Positions 46,249 through 54,402 of a DNA stretch of 64,000 bases are shown here, piece after piece (the first letter of the stretch is position 1; the number at the start of each line of letters is the position of its first letter). A program made the position numbers and the translations under genes. The notes below the pieces were generated by a model, which was given only the letters and a program-made list of their open reading frames with translations, did no database searches and was not told the origin of the DNA. Source of the DNA: an uncultured Tropicimonas sp. (lineage in GTDB: Bacteria; Pseudomonadota; Alphaproteobacteria; Rhodobacterales; Rhodobacteraceae); assembly GCA_947495685.1 (NCBI GenBank), contig CANLZY010000020.1, positions 49,393-113,392 of the forward strand, written 5' to 3'.

Positions 46249-47850
46249 ATGCCTCTTTCCACGAAGCCCAACCGGGGCCAAGGCAACCAAGGGCCTGACC
46301 AAACTCCACGGAGCTTCCTGCGGCTTGTGCGGTCCTTCCGGCGCGATGAAGACGGCGGAATGATCATTTTTACGCTTTACATGCTGCTTTGCATGATGCT
46401 GGCCGTCGGTTTGTCGCTGGACACGGTCCGGTTCGAATACTCCCGGACCAAGTTGCAAAACACGCTGGATCGAGCCGTTCTGGCCGCCGCTGACCTTGAG
46501 CAGGTCCTGCCTGCAAAACAGGTCGTCGAGGAGTACTTCGACAAGGCCGGACTGGCCGACCACCTGATTTCCGTCGACGTCAAGGAAGGCATCAACTATC
46601 GGACGGTCGCGGCGACCTCTGCGGCAAACATGCAAACCATCTTTGTCGACATGGTCGGAATCGACCAGATGTACGTGCCCGCACAGGGCGAAGCCAACGA
46701 AACGCTGGCCGATATCGAGATCGCCCTGGTGCTCGACAACTCCGGCTCTATGGGAAGCAATGACAACCTCCGGTTGGACTTGCTGAAGCCCGCCGCCAAG
46801 GACTTCATCAGGGCCGTGGCACGCAAGGAGGGTGATGAAAATACCACCGCCATCTCCATCATTCCCTTCGCCACCCAGGTCTCCGCAGGCGAAACACTGT
46901 TGCACTACTTCAACGCCAGCGACGAGCACGACTACTCATCCTGCGTGACATTCGACAGCAACGATTTCAAAAAGGCGTCCATCACGCCGACAGAAACCCT
47001 CGAACGCACCGCGCACTTCGACGCCAGCAATCGCAGCTGGAACGTTTACGACAGCAACGTCGTCTGCTCGCCCAAGTCCAATCGGGAGATCACCCCCTGG
47101 TCGATGGACGCGGACTACCTGACGGGCCGGATTGAGGCCATGACGGCCGGCGGCTGGACATCGATCGAGCTGGGCACAAAATGGGGTGCGGCGCTGCTGG
47201 ATCCCGCGTCCCGCCCGATCCTGAATGCGATGGTTGAAGCCGAGCTGGTTGACGAGAAGTTGAAGAACCAGCCCTTTGAATACGACCGCCCCAACGCGAT
47301 GAAGGTGCTGGTGGTGATGTCGGACGGCGAAAACACCAGCCAGTTCGACATCAAGGACCCGTATCGCGAGGGACTCTCGCCAGTCTTCTACGACGCGGCC
47401 AGCAGGGACTACACCTACTACTACCCTGAGCGCAGCGGGTCCTACGATTACTGGCATGAAGATCGCGACCAATGGTACCAGTATGCCGACGGCAGCGATC
47501 CGAAGCAGATGACCTGGCCCGAAGTCTGGGCAGACATGACGGCCAAGCGGTTCGCCTATGACATGAAGGCCGACGCGATTGGCGGCAGCGGCAGCACCTA
47601 CTACAACCAGATCGTCACCAGTTTTGCGTCGAGCACCAAGAACACGCGCACCTCGCAGATCTGTCAGGCCGCCAAGGATGCCGGTGTCACGATCTTTACC
47701 ATCGGCATGGACACCTATGGCCAGGGCGACACGACCCTGTCTGAATGTGCCTCGGCCGTCTCGTATTTCTACGATGTTCGCAGCCTGGACATTTCCACCG
47801 CCTTTGCCGCGATCGCGCGTCAAATCAACCAGTTGCGATTGACGCATTAA
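46249..47850 (+). CDS. Pilus assembly TadG-related protein with vWA domain (second of a pair)
   Basis: A 533-residue paralog of the preceding protein, with the same layout: RDEDGGMIIFTLYMLLCMML, DNSGSMGSND (metal site), the long central insert, then AKDAGVTIFTIGMDTYGQG. The pair align throughout, so it is a duplication that has diverged. ATG at 46249 is preceded by CAGGGTG; an upstream ATG at 46225 is possible. Two TadE-type genes follow. Confidence 0.82.
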   Translation: MPLSTKPNRGQGNQGPDQTPRSFLRLVRSFRRDEDGGMIIFTLYMLLCMMLAVGLSLDTVRFEYSRTKLQNTLDRAVLAAADLEQVLPAKQVVEEYFDKAGLADHLISVDVKEGINYRTVAATSAANMQTIFVDMVGIDQMYVPAQGEANETLADIEIALVLDNSGSMGSNDNLRLDLLKPAAKDFIRAVARKEGDENTTAISIIPFATQVSAGETLLHYFNASDEHDYSSCVTFDSNDFKKASITPTETLERTAHFDASNRSWNVYDSNVVCSPKSNREITPWSMDADYLTGRIEAMTAGGWTSIELGTKWGAALLDPASRPILNAMVEAELVDEKLKNQPFEYDRPNAMKVLVVMSDGENTSQFDIKDPYREGLSPVFYDAASRDYTYYYPERSGSYDYWHEDRDQWYQYADGSDPKQMTWPEVWADMTAKRFAYDMKADAIGGSGSTYYNQIVTSFASSTKNTRTSQICQAAKDAGVTIFTIGMDTYGQGDTTLSECASAVSYFYDVRSLDISTAFAAIARQINQLRLTH

Positions 47851-48043
47851 TGACATGGGGCAGCGATGATCGTTCTCATCCAGGAAAATGAACACGGTTG
47901 CGCACCGTCGTTGCCCCATTTCCGACACACGTCAGGTGTTCTGTTTACGGCACGCGCCACACCACTACGTCAAACTTGCGTCGCCGATCGTGCCAGACAT
48001 CTGGCCTGTAACGAATACCATTTTAAGGACCGAGGCTAATCCG
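47851..48043. other. Spacer between the vWA pair and the TadE genes
   Basis: About 190 bases, open in the frame of the next gene but with no start better supported than 48044, which has GAGGC upstream. No hairpin of note is visible. A separate promoter may lie here. Confidence 0.35.
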
Positions 48044-48589
48044 ATGAAGGGGACTTTTCGTTCAAGACTGAGCCGACTTTCCGCCCGTTTCCGGCGCGAA
48101 GACGGCAACTCGAGCATCGAATTCGTGATCCTTTTCCCGATCTTCATGGTGCTGTTCATGTCATCCTTCGAGATCGGCCTGCTGATGGTGCGCCAGGTCA
48201 TGCTGGACCGGGCCACCGATATTGCCGTGCGCAGCCTGCGCCTTGGCCTTTGGGAAGACGCCAATCACGACGATCTGAAGGACTATATCTGCGAGGTTGC
48301 GCTGATCCTGCCAGAGTGCAAGGCCAACATGCTGATCGAGTTGAGCCCGGTTTCCAAGGAAACCTGGTCGCCGCTGCCCGAGGGTCCGACCTGTATCGAC
48401 AAGTCGGCAGAGGTGCAGCCGGTGACGACCTTCAAGGCCGGCATCCAGAACGAGCTGATGATGGTGCGCGTCTGCGCCCTGCAGAAGCCCTTCTTCCCGC
48501 TGACCGGTCTGGGACTGCAATTGCCACGCCATGACCCCGATCACTACGCGTTGATCTCGTTGTCAGCGTTCGTGAACGAACCGAGCTGA
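48044..48589 (+). CDS. TadE-family pilus assembly protein
   Basis: A 181-residue protein with a basic start (RSRLSRLSARFRRED) and the TadE signature GNSSIEFVILFPIFMVLF, in which the Glu after a Gly-rich stretch marks the prepilin-like hydrophobic helix. It is followed by a periplasmic domain with several cysteines (residues about 84-155). It is expected to be a pseudopilin. The next gene starts six bases after its stop. Confidence 0.85.
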   Translation: MKGTFRSRLSRLSARFRREDGNSSIEFVILFPIFMVLFMSSFEIGLLMVRQVMLDRATDIAVRSLRLGLWEDANHDDLKDYICEVALILPECKANMLIELSPVSKETWSPLPEGPTCIDKSAEVQPVTTFKAGIQNELMMVRVCALQKPFFPLTGLGLQLPRHDPDHYALISLSAFVNEPS

Positions 48590-48594
48590 GGGGA

Positions 48595-49209
48595 ATGACC
48601 ATGTTCCATTCCATCCTGACCCGCACCCGGAACGCCCTAAAACGGTTTGCCGAACGCACCGAAGGATCGCTGTCGGTCGAGACGGCAATCATCCTGCCGG
48701 CCCTGTGTTGGGTCTATGTCGGCTCTTTCGTGTGGTTTGACGCCTTTCGGATGCAAAACGTCAATCTCAAAGCCACCTATACCATTGCCGACATGATCAG
48801 CCGGGAATACGTCGGCATCGATCAGACCTATTTCGATGGCCTGGAGAACGTGTACGACTATCTGACCTACGGCGACCACGCGACCCAGATCCGGGTGTCG
48901 ATCATCGAATGCACCGACGAGTGCGAAAGCGACGACGCCCGGGTGCTGGAGGTGTGCTGGTCCAAGTCCACCACCGGGCGCGAGACCTTGGACAACACGA
49001 CCTTGCAGAGCTTCTCCGAGTCCATTCCGTTGTTCCACGAGGGCGACGCCCTGATCATGACCGAGACCTTCATGTCCTACAATCCGGCCTTCAACGTCGG
49101 CCTCGGACACCAGGTGTTCAAGAATGCCATCTTCACCAGGCCGCGCCTGAGCGGACAGGTGAAGTTTCTGAGCGCCGATGGCGATCTCGACTGTTACAAC
49201 AACGACTGA
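48595..49209 (+). CDS. TadE/TadG-type pilus assembly protein
   Basis: A 204-residue protein with RTEGSLSVETAIILPALCWVY, a pseudopilin-like helix with Glu, followed by a periplasmic domain with cysteines (ECTDECESDD, VLEVCWSK). GAGGGG is just upstream. It ends the cluster, overlapping the convergent next gene by 16 bases. No TadA, TadB, TadC, RcpA or CpaF is in the window, so assembly must rely on a locus elsewhere. Confidence 0.82.
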   Translation: MTMFHSILTRTRNALKRFAERTEGSLSVETAIILPALCWVYVGSFVWFDAFRMQNVNLKATYTIADMISREYVGIDQTYFDGLENVYDYLTYGDHATQIRVSIIECTDECESDDARVLEVCWSKSTTGRETLDNTTLQSFSESIPLFHEGDALIMTETFMSYNPAFNVGLGHQVFKNAIFTRPRLSGQVKFLSADGDLDCYNND

Positions 49210-49733
49210 CCGCCGCCACGCTTGCGATGCACAACAAGTGCGGACAGAACCTCTGCCATCGTCTTGGACTCCGAGGCGGACGTGATGCCGCCCACCCCGA
49301 CGCGACGCCCCAGCCGCCACCACAATCCCGGCGCCCAGTGTCCCCCGCCCTCGGGCGTTTCGGACAGGCGGATCAGGAATCCGTTTGACGGCTTGATCGC
49401 AAAGGTCCCGCGTTCGACCGCTGCAACCTGATCGACACGAAGAACGCGGCGCCCGTTGCTCTCACGCAGCTCTGTTGGGGTCAGTTCCAGGCTGACGCCT
49501 GTCGCGCGGCGCAGGGCCTCGGCCAATGCCAGCGTCCCCACGCCAAACCCGACCATGAACAGCAACCAGCCCAGGTCCGCTGGCGGTTTGGTCAGGCCGA
49601 TGAAGAGCAAGCCGCCGCCCAGTACAGACAACACGCTGATGCCCATGAACCGGCGCGCACCAGATGGAGACACCGTGGCAAGGATCATGTCGGGATCGAG
49701 CTCGAGATCGGGGGGCGATTGAATATCGGTCAT
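49194..49733 (-). CDS. Membrane protein with PH-like C-terminal domain, unknown
   Basis: A 179-residue protein with two helices (about 28-47, FMGISVLSVLGGGLLFIGL, and 54-73, GWLLFMVGFGVGTLALA), followed by a beta-rich part (SLELTPTELRESNGRRVLRVDQVAAVERG) that reads like the small PH-like domains of bacterial membrane proteins. No known function. The start at 49733 is well placed; its C-terminus overlaps the convergent TadE-type gene by 16 bases. Confidence 0.7.
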   Translation of the reverse strand: MTDIQSPPDLELDPDMILATVSPSGARRFMGISVLSVLGGGLLFIGLTKPPADLGWLLFMVGFGVGTLALAEALRRATGVSLELTPTELRESNGRRVLRVDQVAAVERGTFAIKPSNGFLIRLSETPEGGGHWAPGLWWRLGRRVGVGGITSASESKTMAEVLSALVVHRKRGGGQSLL

Positions 49734-49885
49734 GACGGCTCCTTAGCGCCCTCTTGAGCCACGTGCGAGACCGGAATGCGCATTGGTGCAAAATTGCACA
49801 GTGCCCCTGCTGTTCCGGAGGATCTGCGCGCATTGCCACGCGATATGTCGGGCCTTACCTTCAATCGGACAAAAGGAGCGAGACC

Positions 49886-50797
49886 ATGTCCCTCAGACCC
49901 GTTGATCACATTTCCCGCGCGATCCCTACAATGGAGGGCGCCGGCGTCAAACTGCACCGCGCGTTCGGCTTTGATGATCCCGAGCAGATGGACCCGTTCC
50001 TGCTGTTCGATGATTTTCGCAATGACCGCCCGGCAGACTTTCAGGCAGGATTCCCGTGGCACCCGCACCGCGGCATCGAAACGATCACCTATGTGCTGAG
50101 CGGCAGCGTGGAGCATAGCGACAGCCTCGGGAATTCCGGTAGCCTGGGCGCCGGTGACGTTCAGTGGATGACCGCCGGCTCCGGTATCCTGCACCAGGAA
50201 ATGCCCGAGGGAAACAGCGCCGGTCAGATGCATGGCTTTCAGCTTTGGGCGAACCTGCCGTCTTCGCTCAAGATGACGGCGCCTCGCTATCAGGATGTGA
50301 CGTCGGGCGATATTCCCGAGGTGATCGATGACGACGGCACCCGGGTGCGGGTGGTCATCGGCAGTTTCTGGGGCCAGACCGGTCCGGTCGACGGCATCGC
50401 CGCCGATCCGCAATACCTGGACATCTCCATACCGCCGGGCGTGAAAAAGACCTTTCCGGTCGACACTTACCGCCGGGCCTTCGCCTATGTCTTCGAGGGC
50501 GCCGGGGCCTTTGCCGATGCATCCCCGCCGACCGGCGTGCTGCTCGAGAAGGAGGTCATGGGTCAGGAAGTCAACATCCGGGACATGTCCGGCAACCGGA
50601 CCGTCCTGCGTTTTGGCACGGGTGACGAGGTGACGGTTCAGGCCGGCCCCGAGGGCATTCGGTTCCTGCTGGTGTCGGGCGCTCCGATCCAGGAGCCGGT
50701 CGCCTGGCATGGCCCGATCGTCATGAACACCCGGGCCGAGTTGAACCAGGCCTTTTCCGAGCTTCGCAACGGGACATTCATCCGACCCGCCCACTGA
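49886..50797 (+). CDS. Pirin family protein
   Basis: A 303-residue bicupin. The N-terminal cupin has the metal-binding PFLLFDDFRND, then FPWHPHRGIETITYVLSG (with His, His and Glu ligands), HSDSLGNSGSLGAGDVQWMTAGSGILHQEM, and the C-terminal cupin has RAFAYVFEGAGAF. Bacterial pirins are often quercetinases or regulators of dehydrogenases; the role here is not known. The start has AGGAGCG upstream. Confidence 0.92.
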   Translation: MSLRPVDHISRAIPTMEGAGVKLHRAFGFDDPEQMDPFLLFDDFRNDRPADFQAGFPWHPHRGIETITYVLSGSVEHSDSLGNSGSLGAGDVQWMTAGSGILHQEMPEGNSAGQMHGFQLWANLPSSLKMTAPRYQDVTSGDIPEVIDDDGTRVRVVIGSFWGQTGPVDGIAADPQYLDISIPPGVKKTFPVDTYRRAFAYVFEGAGAFADASPPTGVLLEKEVMGQEVNIRDMSGNRTVLRFGTGDEVTVQAGPEGIRFLLVSGAPIQEPVAWHGPIVMNTRAELNQAFSELRNGTFIRPAH

Positions 50798-50867
50798 CCC
50801 GGGCCGGATGAACGTTTCCCGGTTCGGCGTCGCCCCGGAACTCTTGTGCCGTTGACGGCGCAAGGGT

Positions 50868-51476
50868 TCAGGCCGGGAGGTCCGTGAACCGGGACGACAC
50901 CGACCGCCGGGTCATGTCCCAATAAATTCCTTCGACATCGCTTCGGCTCAACCGGCCCGTGTCCCGGAACCACGTGCTGACGCCGGTCAGCATCGCAATG
51001 ATTCCCATCGTCGCCACCTTGGTGTCGGGCACCGTGAAACAGCCCACTTTGGCGCCATCGGCCAGAATATCCTGCAACTGCATTTCATAACGTCGGCGCA
51101 GCGCTTCGACTGCCCGGAAATTGTCGGTGTCGAGGTTGCGCAGTTCCATGTAGGAAATGAACACCTCGTCGGGCCTGTCCAGGTGATAGCGGACGTGAAA
51201 ACGGGTGAACCCCTCCAGCCGCTCCCATGGGTCGCCAAACACGGCCTCGGCCGCCCAGCTCTCCAGAAGGTTTTCCATGTGCACGCGCATCAGGTCGAAC
51301 AACAGCGCCTGCTTGTCCGGTGTATAGGTATAAAGCGCTCCTGCCTGGACCCCGACCTCGCTGGCAATCTGGCGCATCGACACGGCGGCGTAGCCATGCC
51401 GCGCGAACAGGCGCAACGCCGCCGCGCGGATGCGGGGACCAGTGATTTCGGCGTGAGAACCTGTTTTGCGTGCCAT
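50868..51476 (-). CDS. TetR family transcriptional regulator
   Basis: A 202-residue repressor. The N-terminal helix-turn-helix is RIRAAALRLFARHGYAAVSM, then RQIASEVGVQAGALYTYTPDK. The rest is an all-helical ligand-binding domain (CFTVPDTKVATMGIIAMLTGV). The start at 51476 is chosen; an ATG at 51491 lies within the operator. A perfect dyad at 51491-51506 just upstream is its likely operator, so it should regulate itself and perhaps the divergent lipoprotein gene. Confidence 0.9.
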   Translation of the reverse strand: MARKTGSHAEITGPRIRAAALRLFARHGYAAVSMRQIASEVGVQAGALYTYTPDKQALLFDLMRVHMENLLESWAAEAVFGDPWERLEGFTRFHVRYHLDRPDEVFISYMELRNLDTDNFRAVEALRRRYEMQLQDILADGAKVGCFTVPDTKVATMGIIAMLTGVSTWFRDTGRLSRSDVEGIYWDMTRRSVSSRFTDLPA

Positions 51477-51490
51477 CCAACGACAATCCA

Positions 51491-51506
51491 TTGAACGCTT
51501 GTTCAA
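51491..51506. promoter_or_regulatory. Operator dyad of the TetR-type regulator
   Basis: TTGAAC-GCTT-GTTCAA is a perfect inverted repeat 14 bases upstream of the regulator's start codon and about 75 bases upstream of the divergent lipoprotein gene. The form is usual for TetR-family operators. Confidence 0.7.
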
Positions 51507-51582
51507 TTCAAGGGGCGATCCATCTGCTTGCCCTCTTTTCCCGCTCGGGGATAGGGTGCGCCGACCCGAACCGGAGCCTTGC

Positions 51583-51912
51583 ATGCCACCTGCCCGCCTG
51601 ACATCCTGCCTTGTGCTGGCCTGTGTGCTGGGCGGTTGCGCAACCTTTCCAGAACTGGACGCCGAGATATCGGAAGACGCGAAGGCAGCCGAGCCGCTGC
51701 AACTGGCCGACAACCGTACATTGTTGAGCGCCGGAAGCACAACCACGCTCGATCTGAGCACCCAAGCTGCGCTTCAGGCCCGCACCGACGCGTTGAAATC
51801 CAGGGCGACCGGCCTCGCGGGGCCGGTCGTGTCGCTGGACGAGCAGCAGGCGTTGCAAGAGGCCGGCGACCGCCTGCAGGACGGGACCCTCCGCGTTGCG
51901 CCCGAAACATGA
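51583..51912 (+). CDS. Small lipoprotein
   Basis: A 109-residue protein with a short lipoprotein signal (SCLVLACVLGGCATF, lipobox LGGC, Cys19) and a helical mature part with heptad-like repeats (STQAALQARTDALKSRATGL). Similar small lipoproteins are known in this group, with no clear role. It is divergent to the TetR-type gene and 62 bases upstream of hom. Confidence 0.78.
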   Translation: MPPARLTSCLVLACVLGGCATFPELDAEISEDAKAAEPLQLADNRTLLSAGSTTTLDLSTQAALQARTDALKSRATGLAGPVVSLDEQQALQEAGDRLQDGTLRVAPET

Positions 51913-51973
51913 ACGCGCTACACCACGCCGGGCCGCAAGGCGGCCACGATACAAATCTAGCAGCAGCGGAGAC

Positions 51974-53266
51974 ATGACCATGACCCAACCCCTTCGCCTC
52001 GGCATTGCAGGGCTTGGCACCGTCGGTGCCGGTGTGGTCAAGATCGTGCGCCAGAAAGCCGACCTTCTGGCGGCGCGCACCGGGCGCCCGGTCAAAATCA
52101 CGGCCGTCAGCGCCCGCTCCCGGGACAAGGATCGTGGTGTTCCCCTGACCGGTTACGACTGGGAAGACGATCCGGTCAAACTGGCCATTCGCGACGACGT
52201 TGACGTTTTCATCGAGCTGATGGGCGGCAGCGACGGCCCCGCCAAGGCCGCCACCGAAGCCGCTCTTGCCGCTGGCAAGGATGTGGTAACGGCGAACAAG
52301 GCGATGCTGGCGCTGCATGGCCAATCCATGGCCGAACTGGCCGAGGACGCCGGACGGGTCATCCGGTTCGAGGCCGCCGTGGCCGGTGGGATACCCGTGG
52401 TGAAAGCCCTGACCGAAGGGTTGGCCGGCAACACGATCACCCGCGTCATGGGCGTGATGAACGGCACCTGCAATTACATACTGACCCGGATGGAATCGTC
52501 TGGCTTTCCGTATGATCAGGTCTTTGAAGAGGCCAATCAGCTTGGCTACCTGGAGGCCGACCCCAACCTTGACGTTGGCGGGATCGACGCGGGTCACAAA
52601 CTGTCCCTTCTGGCCTCGATTGCCTATGGCACCCAGGTCGATTTCGAGAATGTCGAGCTGGAGGGGATCCAGCGCCTTTCAATCGAGGACATTCGCACGG
52701 CCGCAGACATGGGCTATCGGATCAAGTTGCTGGGCGTGGCCCAGATGACCGGTCGCGGCCTGGAACAGCGGATGTCGCCGTGTCTGGTCCCGGCCGACAG
52801 CCCACTGGGACAACTGCAGGGCGGCACGAACATGGTTGTCCTTGAAGGCGACGAAGTTGGACAGATCGTCCTGCGTGGCGCCGGTGCCGGCGCCGGACCA
52901 ACTGCCAGCGCCGTGATGAGTGACGTGATCGAGATCGCCCGCGGCACCCGCCTGACCACATTCGGACAGCCCGCGCGAGGGTTGAAACAGGCTCAGCCGG
53001 CGCGCACCGTGACTCCGGCGCCCTACTATCTGCGTATGCTCCTGTCGGACAAACCCGGCGCCATGGGCAAGATCGCCTCGGTCCTTGGCGAGGCCGGCAT
53101 CAGCATCGACCGAATGCGCCAGACCCGCCACGACAGCACTTCGGCGCCAGTCGTGATCGTGACCCACAAGACCAGCCGGGATTCTCTCGACACCGCGCTC
53201 GAGGCCTTCTCCAACACGGGCGTCCTGTTGGGCGCACCCGTCGCGATTCGCATCGAAGAGGTCTAG
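51974..53266 (+). CDS. hom: Homoserine dehydrogenase
   Basis: It reduces aspartate semialdehyde to homoserine, the branch point to threonine and methionine. The 430-residue protein has the NAD(P) motif GIAGLGTVGAGVVKI, the substrate region GVMNGTCNYILTRME, GYLEADPNLDVGGIDAGHKL with catalytic residues, and a C-terminal ACT domain (LRMLLSDKPGAMGKIASVL) for feedback control. GGAG is near the start; a second ATG at 51980 is an alternative. Confidence 0.95.
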   Translation: MTMTQPLRLGIAGLGTVGAGVVKIVRQKADLLAARTGRPVKITAVSARSRDKDRGVPLTGYDWEDDPVKLAIRDDVDVFIELMGGSDGPAKAATEAALAAGKDVVTANKAMLALHGQSMAELAEDAGRVIRFEAAVAGGIPVVKALTEGLAGNTITRVMGVMNGTCNYILTRMESSGFPYDQVFEEANQLGYLEADPNLDVGGIDAGHKLSLLASIAYGTQVDFENVELEGIQRLSIEDIRTAADMGYRIKLLGVAQMTGRGLEQRMSPCLVPADSPLGQLQGGTNMVVLEGDEVGQIVLRGAGAGAGPTASAVMSDVIEIARGTRLTTFGQPARGLKQAQPARTVTPAPYYLRMLLSDKPGAMGKIASVLGEAGISIDRMRQTRHDSTSAPVVIVTHKTSRDSLDTALEAFSNTGVLLGAPVAIRIEEV

Positions 53267-53433
53267 CCTGCCCGGGGGCGTCAGACCGAATCACACGACG
53301 ATTCCGGCAAGGACCGAGGCGGTTTGACGCTCTAGCGCTAACACAACTTGCGTGCTCCCCAATCGCGCAGCTACGCCGGAATGCGAACCGTTGACCCTCT
53401 CTGATCTTTTCTTTACGCAGGAAGACCGACCCC

Positions 53434-54396
53434 ATGCATAATCCCCCTGAATTTCATGACCGCATGCTTTCTCTGGCACTGGCCCGCGTGTCCGAAGCCG
53501 CTGCAATGGCCTCGGCCCACCTGATCGGCCACGGCGACGAAAAAGCAGCCGATCAGGCCGCCGTCAACGCGATGCGCAGCGAGCTGAACAAGCTGGAAAT
53601 TCGCGGTGTGGTCGTCATCGGCGAAGGGGAACGGGACGAGGCTCCGATGCTCTATATCGGAGAGGAAGTCGGCCAGGGCCAGGGCCCCGAGGTGGACATC
53701 GCCCTCGATCCGCTCGAAGGCACCACGCTGACCGCGCTCGACATGCCAAATGCGCTGACAGTCGTCGCGATGGGCCCGCGCAACTCGATGCTGCACGCCC
53801 CTGACGTCTACATGGACAAGCTGGCAATCGGCCCCGGCTATCCGCTGGACGTGGTAACGCTGAGGATGGAACCCGCCGAGCGGGTCCGCGCGCTGGCCAA
53901 GGCCAAGGGCTGTGACAATGATGACATCAACGTCTGCATCCTGCTGCGGGACCGGCACGAAGATCTGATCGCGGAAGTTCGCTCGACCGGCGCGGCCATT
54001 CGCCTGATCACCGACGGCGACGTGGCCGGCGTCATGCACTGCGCCGAACCCCACCTGACGGGCATCGACATGTACATGGGTTCGGGTGGCGCTCCCGAAG
54101 GCGTTCTGGCCGCCTCGGCGCTGAAATGCATGGGCGGCCAGATGTACGGCCGGCTGCTGTTCCGGAACGATGACGAGGTCGCGCGGGCGCGCAAGGCCGG
54201 CATTGAGGATCTCGACAAGATCTACAGCCGCGACGAAATGGTGACGCGGGACGTGATCTTTGCAGCCACCGGCGTGACCGACGGCAATCTTGTTCCCGGC
54301 GTGAAGCGGGAACCGCACCGGTTCACCTGTGAGACGATCCTGATGCGATCCAAGACCGGCTCCGTCCGCCGCATCACCTATTCGAACCCGGTCTGA
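53434..54396 (+). CDS. glpX: Fructose-1,6-bisphosphatase class II (GlpX)
   Basis: It hydrolyses fructose 1,6-bisphosphate (and often sedoheptulose bisphosphate) in gluconeogenesis or the Calvin cycle. The 320-residue protein has the metal-binding GEGERDEAPMLYIGE, the lithium-sensitive phosphatase motif DPLEGT with ALTVVAMG, and TDGDVAGVM and GSGGAPEGVLAA. It precedes recJ with six bases between them and may share its transcript. Confidence 0.95.
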   Translation: MHNPPEFHDRMLSLALARVSEAAAMASAHLIGHGDEKAADQAAVNAMRSELNKLEIRGVVVIGEGERDEAPMLYIGEEVGQGQGPEVDIALDPLEGTTLTALDMPNALTVVAMGPRNSMLHAPDVYMDKLAIGPGYPLDVVTLRMEPAERVRALAKAKGCDNDDINVCILLRDRHEDLIAEVRSTGAAIRLITDGDVAGVMHCAEPHLTGIDMYMGSGGAPEGVLAASALKCMGGQMYGRLLFRNDDEVARARKAGIEDLDKIYSRDEMVTRDVIFAATGVTDGNLVPGVKREPHRFTCETILMRSKTGSVRRITYSNPV

Positions 54397-54402
54397 TCGG
54401 GG

